DNA of 31,523 bases from a virus, in IMG/VR virus record IMGVR_UViG_3300043137_000503, positions 1-31,523 of that record. One strand, 5' to 3'. This document shows, piece after piece, positions 1 to 6,436 of this stretch (positions within the stretch are counted from its first letter, which is position 1; every line of letters begins with the position of its first letter). The notes beneath the pieces were generated by a model. It was not told the origin of the DNA and did no database searches. It saw nothing but the letters and a program-made list of their open reading frames with translations. A program made the translations under genes and the position numbers.

Positions 1-127
1 CGGATGATGTTTAATGTTGTATGTTGAAGAGCAGTCAATTAATCTTGAAAACTGATTACATTGATGGAGATTTACCTCGATGCTAGAATCAAGGAGAAGA
101 GAGATTGACTTAAATAACAGGGGAGGG
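1..127. repeat. Left copy of 127-bp terminal direct repeat (circularisation overlap)
   Basis: These 127 bases are identical to 31397-31523 at the other end of the window. Both copies start CGGATGATG and end GGGGAGGG. The length equals a common maximum k-mer size of short-read assemblers, so the simplest reading is that the contig closes on itself and the true circle is about 31,396 bp. A genuine podovirus terminal repeat is possible but would only by chance be exactly 127 bp. Confidence 0.95.
7..27. repeat. Three tandem 7-bp iteron-like repeats
   Basis: Three consecutive heptamers ATGTTTA, ATGTTGT and ATGTTGA share the core ATGTT at a 7-bp period. They lie between the integrase and the RepL-like gene, across the circle junction, and occur again at 31403-31423 because of the terminal overlap. 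Short tandem repeats near an initiator gene are typical of iteron origins, but three short copies could arise by chance. Confidence 0.4.
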
Positions 128-535
128 GACGCAACTTAATGCAGCTCCCCTGACCTCTAAAGAGTTTTTCACAGTGCTCCCACACTGCTTCACTGATTTT
201 ACCCAACACGTGGTTCTACGAAGTATTCCAATAAGTCAATTGGTTCGTAGTTTCCCGTTTAGCCTAGTAGTTCGCCTTGCAAGTTTGCACCAGTGCGTTC
301 TTTGCTAGTAAGCCGATTCTCGAAAGAATCAAACTCTCAAATGTGAGAGCAAACGGTTAAAAAGGTCGATAGGCGTTAATCAATTCAAAGCCTCATCCAC
401 AATGTACTGGGCATCCGGGTCTGAAATCAACAAAAAAATGTTACTTTACGAAGATTTTAGTAAAGTACTTAGTTGGCTGGGTACTATGTACTAAGACCCA
501 AGAGAAATATCCTTCGCTCACGCTACGGATATTCA
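118..535 (+). other. Densely structured untranslated region: candidate replication origin or large non-coding RNA
   Basis: No credible gene lies here. Perfect hairpin stems seen: 118-125/145-152 (8 bp), 172-176/183-187 (5 bp), 216-222/244-250 (7 bp) enclosing 228-232/239-243 (5 bp), 315-319/326-330 (5 bp), 334-339/344-349 (6 bp), 442-449/460-467 (8 bp) and 506-512/527-533 (7 bp). DnaA-box-like sites are TTTTTCACA (165-173, fits TTWTNCACA) and TCATCCACA (393-401, one mismatch to TTATCCACA). The next gene encodes a RepL-like winged-helix protein. An origin with secondary structure or a large phage RNA both fit; the sequence alone does not decide. Confidence 0.5.
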
Positions 536-589
536 GGTTGGATACCGGGTAAATTTCAACTGTTTCTAAAGTAAAAAGTCAGTAATATC

Positions 590-615
590 AACAATTGTTC
601 CATGTACTATATAAT
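590..615 (+). promoter_or_regulatory. Candidate promoter with palindromic operator upstream of the RepL-like gene
   Basis: A perfect 10-bp palindrome AACAATTGTT (590-599) lies just upstream of a consensus -10 hexamer TATAAT (610-615). No good -35 hexamer is visible at the usual spacing, so the promoter may need an activator. It would give a leader of roughly 280 bases before the ATG at 901. The palindrome covers where a repressor could block RNA polymerase. Confidence 0.4.
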
Positions 616-900
616 AGACGATTAAGGACGCCTCTGATTACAGGCAGTTGTAAAACTCAAAACATTACAAATAATGCAAATTACCATTAAGAATAATGAT
701 GCCTATAACACATTAATTTTACTTAATTTTAAATATTTGTTTATTTATTGCAAAAAAGATATTGCTATCGGTATAGATGTCGTATATAATGATTATATCG
801 AAACTGAACTCCTGTTGATTCCGCTACCACTCTTCCTCCACTTCATTGACCAGTCATATTAGACAATGTGATTTCAATAATTAGTAATGGAGAATACATC

Positions 901-1353
901 ATGGCGCAGCGCATCAAATACGAGAAGTACGACGAAACAACTGGTGAAGTTTTATCTTACGGTGATAAGAAAGTTAAAAAGAAGGTTAAGTACAGCGGTG
1001 CTTACGGTACGATTTACTTCGATAAGGCAGCAGAGTTGTTTAAGGACATAAGACCTCTTGCAAAGACCCTTTTGCTGCTTATCTGTACTCAAGCTAGTCA
1101 TGACAGCCTCGATGTAAAGATACACCATAGAGAGCTTGCGGATAGTCTTGGTATTGATGCTAGAAACCTCAGCCCCTTTGTAAAAGAACTTGTTGCAGCA
1201 CAGGCAATACTTCCAACGAAGAAAAGCGGGACACTGTACTACTATAGAATCAATCCAAGCATTATCCGACATTACAAGACTGCGAAGTTCGAGCAAGCAG
1301 ACTTTGAGTGGAAAGTGCTTGTTTCAAAGAATTTAACAGCTTCCTCTGACTGA
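901..1353 (+). CDS. RepL-like winged-helix protein, putative replication initiator or regulator
   Basis: A 150-residue protein with no membrane segment. The N-terminus is strongly basic (many Lys at 23-30). Residues about 48-66 are hydrophobic helix, 77-99 look like a helix-turn-helix (RELADSLGIDARNLSPFVKEL), and 107-119 like a wing ending in YRINP. This wing pattern and spacing recall RepL-type plasmid initiators and related winged-helix DNA-binding proteins. The start at 901 is preferred over upstream GTG 868 because GGAG (888-891) is correctly spaced from it. A strong terminator follows at once, so it is a single-gene transcript. It follows the structured region 118-535, which suits an initiator acting on a nearby origin. 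A transcriptional regulator is the main alternative. Confidence 0.5.
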   Translation: MAQRIKYEKYDETTGEVLSYGDKKVKKKVKYSGAYGTIYFDKAAELFKDIRPLAKTLLLLICTQASHDSLDVKIHHRELADSLGIDARNLSPFVKELVAAQAILPTKKSGTLYYYRINPSIIRHYKTAKFEQADFEWKVLVSKNLTASSD

Positions 1354-1381
1354 CACCCTTGGGTGTTCTCCATAATCCACG

Positions 1382-1411
1382 CCCTCGGCCTTATCAGGCT
1401 GGGGGTTTTTT
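1382..1411 (+). terminator. Rho-independent terminator after the RepL-like gene
   Basis: A 10-bp stem (1382-1391 with 1396-1405, two G-U pairs), loop TATC, is followed directly by six T. It lies 28 bases after the stop codon and isolates the initiator-like gene from the operon downstream. Confidence 0.9.
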
Positions 1412-1495
1412 CGTTTATATCGAAAATAGTTTAAACAAATCACAAAAGACATGTCATTACCTATAGTTTAAAATGCCCTAAAATAATGCAAAAGC

Positions 1496-1524
1496 TTGCA
1501 GTTTAGTTATACTTCGGTTATAAT
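1496..1524 (+). promoter_or_regulatory. Sigma70-like promoter for the 1667-2785 operon
   Basis: A perfect -10 TATAAT (1519-1524) lies 17 bp downstream of TTGCAG (1496-1501), which keeps only the TTG of the -35 consensus. It is the only good promoter in the gene-free stretch 1354-1666 and would give a leader of about 135 bases containing the hairpin at 1553-1587. Confidence 0.6.
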
Positions 1525-1552
1525 ACTCATATAGCGAGTGTGTATAAATATA

Positions 1553-1587
1553 GTGCGAACCGCTAGGAGTTTTCAACTCCACCGCAC
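1553..1587 (+). promoter_or_regulatory. Two-tier hairpin in the 5' leader
   Basis: Outer stem GTGCG (1553-1557) with CGCAC (1583-1587). Inner stem GGAGTT (1566-1571) with AACTCC (1575-1580), loop TTC. No T-run follows, so it is not a terminator; it probably stabilises or regulates the transcript that starts near 1531. The inner 5' arm carries an RBS-like GGAG without a start codon nearby. Confidence 0.45.
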
Positions 1588-1638
1588 GGAGCCTCTAAAA
1601 CGAGCAAGCTCTGACACTAACAAAAAAGGAAAATTTTT

Positions 1639-1707
1639 ATGAATCATTTTTTAAGGATTATTTGTTATGTCAGCAGTAGATATTCAGAGAAAGAGTTTCA
1701 GCAGTAA
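1639..1707 (+). CDS. Possible 22-residue leader peptide
   Basis: ATG at 1639 follows AAAGGA (1625-1630) at good spacing and opens 22 codons (starts MNHFLRIICYV) that overlap the next gene in another frame, stopping at 1707. Translation through it would cross the ribosome-binding site (AAGGA near 1653) of the gene at 1667, so it could couple or attenuate that gene. No database family is implied; it may simply be fortuitous. Confidence 0.25.
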   Translation: MNHFLRIICYVSSRYSEKEFQQ

Positions 1708-2224
1708 GTTATCAGCAGAGAACGACGGCCCAGGACGTGACGCAGTTAGTGTGTGCGTCTCACCTTATTCAGTAGTTGTAGCCCATACCAAAACTACAAT
1801 GCCCGACCTCTACCTTGAGACCCTTGATATATTTCTTGAAGTAGAGCGCCGTGGTGAGCGTGTCTGGGAAGGCACTGAACCATTTAAATTCCCCACGTTT
1901 AATGTGCTGAAGCGAAAATACGAAAAGTGGGAAGACCCAGCGTGTTGGTATGAATATGCCGAGTCCGTTTTTCTTTTCTCGTTATCCTGGAATTTAAAGC
2001 TCGGCTACATCATTCCAGTATGGGCCTGCCACGGTATTGAGCCTATATGGCAACGATGTTTCGTGGACGGTGAATGGCGCTTTGATTGGGTAAAGCAAGT
2101 CCCTGTCTCACGCTTATCTCTCGTGAACCTCGAAAAGCCTGAAACATTCGTGGAAGCCTTTGAAGACCAAGCCAAGAAGTTTGAGAAGTTCAAAGCCAAT
2201 GGTGGAAAATGGAGCGTGAAATGA
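1667..2224 (+). CDS. Hypothetical protein, first gene of a three-gene operon
   Basis: 185 residues, not recognised. It has no signal peptide and no clear transmembrane segment, though 102-122 is aromatic and hydrophobic (LFSLSWNLKLGYIIPVW). It is rich in Trp (eight or so), which is unusual for a small early phage protein. The C-terminal 30 residues are charged and Lys-rich, likely helical. AAGGA at about 1653 supports the ATG at 1667. Its stop overlaps the start of the next gene (ATGA at 2221-2224), so the two are translationally coupled. Position right after a host-type promoter suggests early or lysogenic expression rather than a virion role. Confidence 0.75.
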   Translation: MSAVDIQRKSFSSKLSAENDGPGRDAVSVCVSPYSVVVAHTKTTMPDLYLETLDIFLEVERRGERVWEGTEPFKFPTFNVLKRKYEKWEDPACWYEYAESVFLFSLSWNLKLGYIIPVWACHGIEPIWQRCFVDGEWRFDWVKQVPVSRLSLVNLEKPETFVEAFEDQAKKFEKFKANGGKWSVK

Positions 2225-2415
2225 GTAGCTCCATTCAAATTGATATCACCCGCACAATGCTCAACGAAATCTCGGTACGAGTTGTAACTGCACATGGCCC
2301 CATCGCATTCAAGGGCAGCCTAAAAGAGTGCTTTCAGATTCTACAAGAGATGGTCGCCCTGACTCCAGCAGAAGTTCCTTTCAAGAAAGAGGAGCTGTCT
2401 GATGACCAAAACTAA
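2221..2415 (+). CDS. Small hypothetical protein, coupled to its neighbours
   Basis: 64 residues from the ATG at 2221, chosen over the in-frame ATG 2209 because GGAG (2211-2214) sits six bases upstream and the start forms an ATGA overlap with the previous stop. Predicted by eye as a small alpha/beta fold: a beta-like N-terminus (IQIDITRTM, ISVRVVTA) and one helix (LKECFQILQEMVAL), then an acidic tail. It overlaps the next gene by 14 bases. Function unknown. Confidence 0.65.
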   Translation: MSSSIQIDITRTMLNEISVRVVTAHGPIAFKGSLKECFQILQEMVALTPAEVPFKKEELSDDQN

Positions 2416-2785
2416 ACGCAACTATACCCGCTTTTATAACAAGTGGCGGAACGATTCGGATTATATCAAAACACTGCCTGCTGCTGAGAAAGAGTGGATG
2501 GAAAAGTTCATCGGGGAGTACTATCAAGGTAACAAGCCTGAATTGCACCCCCAAGCGATGCACAATGAATTGTACGCAAGCTACCACAGCGCACAGAACG
2601 ATGTACTGACAGCCCCCTTGCATGTCATTGAGGCGCAGGTTGAGCAAATACACCGCCAGTATCAGAAATCGAAGAACCCGTCTGAAATCACTCGGTGGTA
2701 TACGCCCTCGGATTGGACCGCTGCGATTGTTGAGGATGAATTAGAGCTGAGTTTTCCAACCCCAAAGAAATTCTACGTCGTCTAA
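2402..2785 (+). CDS. Hypothetical protein, third gene of the operon
   Basis: 127 residues, soluble, mostly helical. AGAGGAG upstream of 2402 supports the start. The segment EWMEKFIGEYYQGN followed by LHPQAMHNELY resembles, from memory, small proteins found just ahead of terminase genes in other podoviruses, but I cannot name the family. The C-terminus (PTPKKFYVV) is short and hydrophobic. It ends the operon; an untranslated leader with the repeated late motif begins immediately after it. Confidence 0.65.
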   Translation: MTKTKRNYTRFYNKWRNDSDYIKTLPAAEKEWMEKFIGEYYQGNKPELHPQAMHNELYASYHSAQNDVLTAPLHVIEAQVEQIHRQYQKSKNPSEITRWYTPSDWTAAIVEDELELSFPTPKKFYVV

Positions 2786-2969
2786 CTAGCCCGGTTGCCC
2801 AGTTATATATGAAAGGTGAAATTCTTCTAACCTTTCTACGGGCCGAACCAGATTGTGTCGCAGCTAGTTACTTCAGTAATCTCCACAATCCGGCCCCCTC
2901 TTTTCTCTTCTACCTCTCTGAGATGAAGAACCTAAACAGTCCATACAAACGACAAAAGGAAACAGACCA
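2786..2969 (+). promoter_or_regulatory. Untranslated leader C of the late operon with the repeated motif
   Basis: Contains GTTGCCCAGTTATATATGA (2794-2812), the first of three copies of a motif also found at 9555 and 11646. The motif sits between the strands of a structure: outer stem 2789-2793/2839-2843 (GCCCG/CGGGC) and inner stem 2811-2817/2830-2836 (GAAAGGT/ACCTTTC). AAAAGGA (2954-2960) serves the next gene. No sigma70 promoter is obvious, so the motif may itself be a phage promoter or RNA-processing site. Confidence 0.45.
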
Positions 2970-3137
2970 ATGACAGAACAAACTACACTTACCAAAAACC
3001 AAGCTTTATCAATAATTCTACAACTCGCCTCACAAGCTTCCATCAAAGCAGCCGATAGCGCAGTCGTGCTTCAAGCAGTTTCAATTGTACAAGCCCTTCA
3101 AGACAACGAGGTGAGCACCGATGAAACACCTGCTTAA
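2970..3137 (+). CDS. Small hypothetical protein, first gene of the late operon
   Basis: 55 residues, opening MTEQTTLTKN and ending STDETPA. AAAAGGA nine bases upstream gives a strong start. The body is Ala/Gln/Ser-rich and amphipathic, consistent with a single helix. It overlaps the next gene by 17 bases in another frame. No family recognised. Its tight RBS and overlap make it a likely real gene despite its small size. Confidence 0.55.
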   Translation: MTEQTTLTKNQALSIILQLASQASIKAADSAVVLQAVSIVQALQDNEVSTDETPA

Positions 3138-3411
3138 GCTCCTCGCTTTCGTTCTTTCATTCTTCAAAAAGACTCCGTCACAAATTACGTTACGACACCA
3201 GTTCAATGCACTTCAAGCTCATGCTGCAGCCGTTGACGATATCACATTCTGGTTTCACCAAAATCCGCATTACTGTACGAACGAAATCGTTACTCAGCTC
3301 GAAAACTCAAGCAGCAGACTCGCAGCTCTTACCTCTGCAGTCCTCATCAAAATAAGATTTGACGAAGAGCAAGTTCAAATCCAACGAATCATGAAGGGAA
3401 TTACGAAATGA
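3121..3411 (+). CDS. Small protein with N-terminal hydrophobic anchor
   Basis: 96 residues. Residues about 4-16 (LLKLLAFVLSFF) form a short hydrophobic stretch followed by KK, like a signal anchor or amphipathic membrane helix. The rest looks helical, with aromatic residues around 43-50. GAGGTG upstream supports the ATG. It is coupled to the next gene by an ATGA overlap at 3408. Position ahead of terminase and the membrane tendency make a lysis-related role possible, but no holin or spanin signature is clear. Confidence 0.6.
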   Translation: MKHLLKLLAFVLSFFKKTPSQITLRHQFNALQAHAAAVDDITFWFHQNPHYCTNEIVTQLENSSSRLAALTSAVLIKIRFDEEQVQIQRIMKGITK

Positions 3412-3701
3412 GGATGAGATTTGAAGAGTCTGAGAGGATACAACGTAACACTCAACATCTGATAGACGCTATAAGTACCGCAGTAAAGGCTGTGTCCGGC
3501 TCTGAACTTATCAGGGGTCACCTTAGGGCCTGCGATGATTTAGATAAGAAAGACATTCTAAAGAAATCGCAGATGATTACAGAGCAATTAACCCTCCTTC
3601 AGGAAGAAATTGCTGTAGACCTCGCAAAGAAAATCCACTGGTTGTTAATTGAAGAACCTGCACTACAAGCTAAACCGAAACAAGAAGATAATGAAAGCTA
3701 A
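3408..3701 (+). CDS. Hypothetical helical protein
   Basis: 97 residues, charged, largely helical with heptad-like hydrophobic spacing in 20-85 (coiled-coil tendency) and an acidic, Lys/Glu-rich tail. It starts inside the stop of the previous gene (ATGA), so it is translationally coupled, and the two products may act together. No cysteine pair or motif suggests an enzyme. Function unknown. Confidence 0.6.
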   Translation: MRMRFEESERIQRNTQHLIDAISTAVKAVSGSELIRGHLRACDDLDKKDILKKSQMITEQLTLLQEEIAVDLAKKIHWLLIEEPALQAKPKQEDNES

Positions 3702-3706
3702 AATCA

Positions 3707-3940
3707 ATGAGTAAACTACCACAAAAAAGAATCGCTGTTGATGTTGTCGCAGCGCCCACAGAAGCCCCCAAACCAACTCACGAATTCATTGGTATTAAAC
3801 GCCACGGCTCCAATGATATTGGCCTCTACGTTTTGAAAGACGGCAAGGCGGTTGAAGTGGCCCGTGACACTTTCGCAATCATCCAAGGAAAAATGTGTAA
3901 TGAGCTTTACCGCATTTGCTACATGAGCGAGGGTAAATAA
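3707..3940 (+). CDS. Small hypothetical protein
   Basis: 77 residues. A disordered Pro/Ala/Lys N-terminus (1-25) leads to a compact beta-rich domain (FIGIKRHGSNDIGLYVLKDG) and a short helix. No strong RBS is seen, so it may depend on coupling with the gene ending five bases upstream; its own stop directly precedes the next ATG. No function recognised; the position among small genes before terminase is the only clue. Confidence 0.6.
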   Translation: MSKLPQKRIAVDVVAAPTEAPKPTHEFIGIKRHGSNDIGLYVLKDGKAVEVARDTFAIIQGKMCNELYRICYMSEGK

Positions 3941-4204
3941 ATGTTGGAACTATCCCTCACGCTTCTTGCAGCCATTGTAGTCCTCTCCCTTGTTTTTGCG
4001 TGGAATGAGAATGCGAAACGTGTACTGCAAAAAGAAACAAATTCTAAATCTGATATCATTCACGCTAAGCGTCAAGCCGAACTAGAAGCCTTGATGCTTT
4101 CCTCCATTGAAGACTGCAAGAATCTACGCTCCCAATTGGTAGACATGAAAACTGACGTTGCATCTGTGAAGGTCTCCCTTGGATGGAGCCCGCAGGATAA
4201 GTAA
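3941..4204 (+). CDS. Single-pass membrane protein with coiled coil (spanin- or holin-like architecture)
   Basis: 87 residues. Residues 2-20 (LELSLTLLAAIVVLSLVFAW) form one clear transmembrane helix, followed by a charged helical segment 25-78 with heptad spacing. An N-terminal anchor plus periplasmic coiled coil is the layout of inner-membrane spanins (Rz-type), and also of some phage proteins of unknown role. No overlapping outer-membrane lipoprotein partner (Rz1-like) is seen in the other frames here. It abuts its neighbours: the stop at 4202-4204 overlaps the next ATG by one base. Confidence 0.55.
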   Translation: MLELSLTLLAAIVVLSLVFAWNENAKRVLQKETNSKSDIIHAKRQAELEALMLSSIEDCKNLRSQLVDMKTDVASVKVSLGWSPQDK

Positions 4205-4524
4205 TGGCAAAGAATGTTTTCACAAAAGACAATCAGCCTGCAAAGAAAGGCCGTCCTGTTGGGTCGAAAGACATCAAGACGTTACTCAAATGTGAGTTTG
4301 TCCTTGCTGCCAAGGGAATAAACCCCACAGATGAAATTCTGAAGCTCATTCCTCAGCTTGAACCTAAAGACCAATTAGAGGCATGGCAGTTCCTTTTGAA
4401 ATATTGCCAGCCACAGTACTCACCCACGAACATTATGGTTGTAAGTAACAGTAACCAATCAGAAATAAAATCAGTTGAAACTGAAGACCTTTTAAACGAG
4501 GTCATTGATGTCCAACCCAGCTGA
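4204..4524 (+). CDS. Putative small terminase subunit
   Basis: 106 residues, placed directly before the large terminase and overlapping it by 17 bases. The N-terminus is basic (AKKGRPVGSKDIKTLL), a pattern common in DNA-binding terminase small subunits and in homeodomain-like proteins of this slot. The middle (about 45-75) is helical and could mediate ring assembly; the C-terminus is acidic and would contact the large subunit. It would recognise the packaging site. Assignment rests mainly on gene order and length, since small terminases diverge strongly. Confidence 0.6.
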   Translation: MAKNVFTKDNQPAKKGRPVGSKDIKTLLKCEFVLAAKGINPTDEILKLIPQLEPKDQLEAWQFLLKYCQPQYSPTNIMVVSNSNQSEIKSVETEDLLNEVIDVQPS

Positions 4525-5935
4525 CAACCCAAATTTCTTGAATCAACTTGAGCAGAAAATGCTTCACGATAGCTCTAAAAAAGAGGCTGTCCATGAGCTT
4601 TTCAGTCGAGGAGAATTGACTTGGATGCTACATGACGGTCAACGAGAAATTGCAAAACGTATCGAGGAAACAGACTCCAACGAAATACTGATTCTATGCT
4701 CCCGACAGTTCGGTAAAAGCTTCTTCAGTTTGGTTTATACGCTAATGTTCTTACAAAAGAACCCAAAAACAAAAGCTATCATTTTTGCAGCTACGAACAA
4801 GCAAGCTGTGCAGATTACCAACGACAACATGAACATGATTTTGAGACTCGCACCTCCTGAGTTCCTCGTAAGAAGAAAGACGGACAGAGTGTGGGCACTT
4901 TCAAACGGTAGTGAATTACGCATCGGTTCACTTGAAGAAGCAGACAGTAGCCGAGGAGTAAATGCCAGCCTTATCTTAATGGAAGAAGGGGCAGCAAGTT
5001 GCTCATCTGAAATCTACGCATATGCACTTTCAAGTGTCATAGGCCCTATGCTGTTACGTTCAAAGCAAGCCAAGCTTTTGCATGTGACGACCCCCTCGAA
5101 GAATCTAAACCACATCGTACACACACAGATACTGCCCAAGCTCGATGCTAAAGGAGCTGTTGCAAGGTTTACAGTGTATGACAATCCGCAACTCTCTGAA
5201 GCCCAGATAAAAGAGGCTAGAGCAAGATGCTTAACAGAGGACGATTTTGAACGAGAATACTTGTGCAAGATTGTAAAGTCACAAACCCTGACAGTTATTC
5301 CAGAGTTCGAAGAGCATCTACATTTAAGCCCTGATTTACAAGTCCCCGAGAAAGCATTTTGGTGCTTGGGATTAGACCTTGGCGGTACGGTTGACAAGAC
5401 TGCCCTCGTACTCGGTTACTTTGATTTTAGAACCAACCAGAGAGTCATTTGGGACGAGGCTTTCTTACCTATCAACACAGCTTCAGAACAGATTGTAGAG
5501 GCTGCTAAGGCCCTTCTAGCCAAGGTTCCAGCTGGTCATGAATACTCAGTGACTTGTGATGCTCCAGGACAGGTAAGAATAGACATGTCACGCTTGGGCT
5601 TATCAACATTCCTACCTCGAAAGGGTGCAGGAAGCTTTGAGGCTGGTATCTCGAATGTGCGTTATCTTTTCAGCAAACAAGAGCTGACCATTCACCCTAG
5701 ATGCCAGAATCTAATCAGGACTCTGAAGTTTGCGCAGTTCAATAAGAACCGCTCTGACTTCCAACGTACAGAAGAATTAGGGCATGCGGACATGATTGCT
5801 GCTCTGATGTACCAGACTCGTCACCAACGCACAGACAACCCTTTCCCACTTACTCATAATCTCAAACGAGATACTCACTTCTACGATTTACAAGACAAGA
5901 AAACCTCCGATTTAGAATTAATGTTACTCGGCTAG
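4508..5935 (+). CDS. terL: Terminase large subunit (packaging ATPase/nuclease)
   Basis: 475 residues from the ATG at 4508 (an upstream TTG 4505 is in frame). It pumps DNA into the procapsid at the portal vertex and cuts concatemers. The N-terminal ATPase has a Walker A-like SRQFGKS (65-71) and Walker B LILMEE (155-160) with catalytic Glu. The C-terminal RNase H-like nuclease shows the three acidic positions expected: D290 in GLDLGG, D351 in VTCDAPG and D428 in GHADMIAAL. Length is normal for podovirus terminases. It is followed after 15 bases by a free-standing HNH endonuclease gene inserted between it and the portal. Confidence 0.95.
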   Translation: MSNPADNPNFLNQLEQKMLHDSSKKEAVHELFSRGELTWMLHDGQREIAKRIEETDSNEILILCSRQFGKSFFSLVYTLMFLQKNPKTKAIIFAATNKQAVQITNDNMNMILRLAPPEFLVRRKTDRVWALSNGSELRIGSLEEADSSRGVNASLILMEEGAASCSSEIYAYALSSVIGPMLLRSKQAKLLHVTTPSKNLNHIVHTQILPKLDAKGAVARFTVYDNPQLSEAQIKEARARCLTEDDFEREYLCKIVKSQTLTVIPEFEEHLHLSPDLQVPEKAFWCLGLDLGGTVDKTALVLGYFDFRTNQRVIWDEAFLPINTASEQIVEAAKALLAKVPAGHEYSVTCDAPGQVRIDMSRLGLSTFLPRKGAGSFEAGISNVRYLFSKQELTIHPRCQNLIRTLKFAQFNKNRSDFQRTEELGHADMIAALMYQTRHQRTDNPFPLTHNLKRDTHFYDLQDKKTSDLELMLLG

Positions 5936-5950
5936 AACAAAGGAACACAA

Positions 5951-6424
5951 ATGACACTGAATCAAGAACGATTAAAAGAGATACTAGACCTTGATGTATC
6001 TGCTTCAGTCTTCACCAGAAAGACATCTGGAAATGGTTTCAATAAAGGAGATGTGGCAGGCTGTGTTAACAACAGAGGCTACGTTCACATTAGGATTGCT
6101 GGCAAAAAATACTTAGCACACCGCCTCGTTTGGCTCTGGGTTTATGGCGAATGGCCTAAAGGACAACTGGACCACCTGTCAGGCGATAAGCTCGATAATC
6201 GCATCTCAAATCTGAAAGATGTTACTTGTAGAGAAAACCAGCAGAATCAAAGCAGACATCGAAATGGGCGATTGGTGGGTTGCTATTTTCATAAACAAAC
6301 AAGCAAGTGGTGTGCTCGAATAAAAATTGAAGGAAGTATGAAGTACCTCGGACTTTATCCTACTGAACTAGAAGCCCATAACGCATACATGTCCGCTCTA
6401 AACCAATTTCAATTACAAGCATAA
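5951..6424 (+). CDS. Free-standing HNH homing endonuclease with AP2-type DNA-binding domain
   Basis: 157 residues. The HNH nuclease (about 33-100) carries H57 (AHRLVW), D74-H75 and N83/N87 (DNRISNL), all expected catalytic or metal-site residues. The C-terminal AP2-like domain (105-157) starts NGRLVGCYFHK and would bind DNA. Such genes cut alleles lacking them and spread by recombination. It lies in the late operon between terL and portal with no sign of an intron, since both neighbours are intact. It is clearly paralogous to the genes at 11736 and 26410. AAAGGA upstream supports the start, and AAGGAA after the stop serves the portal gene. Confidence 0.9.
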   Translation: MTLNQERLKEILDLDVSASVFTRKTSGNGFNKGDVAGCVNNRGYVHIRIAGKKYLAHRLVWLWVYGEWPKGQLDHLSGDKLDNRISNLKDVTCRENQQNQSRHRNGRLVGCYFHKQTSKWCARIKIEGSMKYLGLYPTELEAHNAYMSALNQFQLQA

Positions 6425-6436
6425 GGAACAAACCCA

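Noticed and set aside
118-169. Terminator reading at 118-169
   Set aside because: The 8-bp stem ends at 152, but the T-run begins only at 165; the intervening CTCT/AGAG pairing has a two-base loop, so a functional intrinsic terminator is doubtful.
118-535. tRNA gene or CRISPR array in the hairpin-rich region
   Set aside because: No acceptor/T-arm pattern with GGTTCRA and CCA spacing, and no regularly spaced direct repeats with spacers were found here or elsewhere in the window.
674-862. 62-residue reading frame (starts MQITIKNND) in the untranslated region
   Set aside because: No ribosome-binding site, AT-rich low-complexity translation, and it lies between the promoter-like elements and the RepL-like gene; more likely part of that leader.
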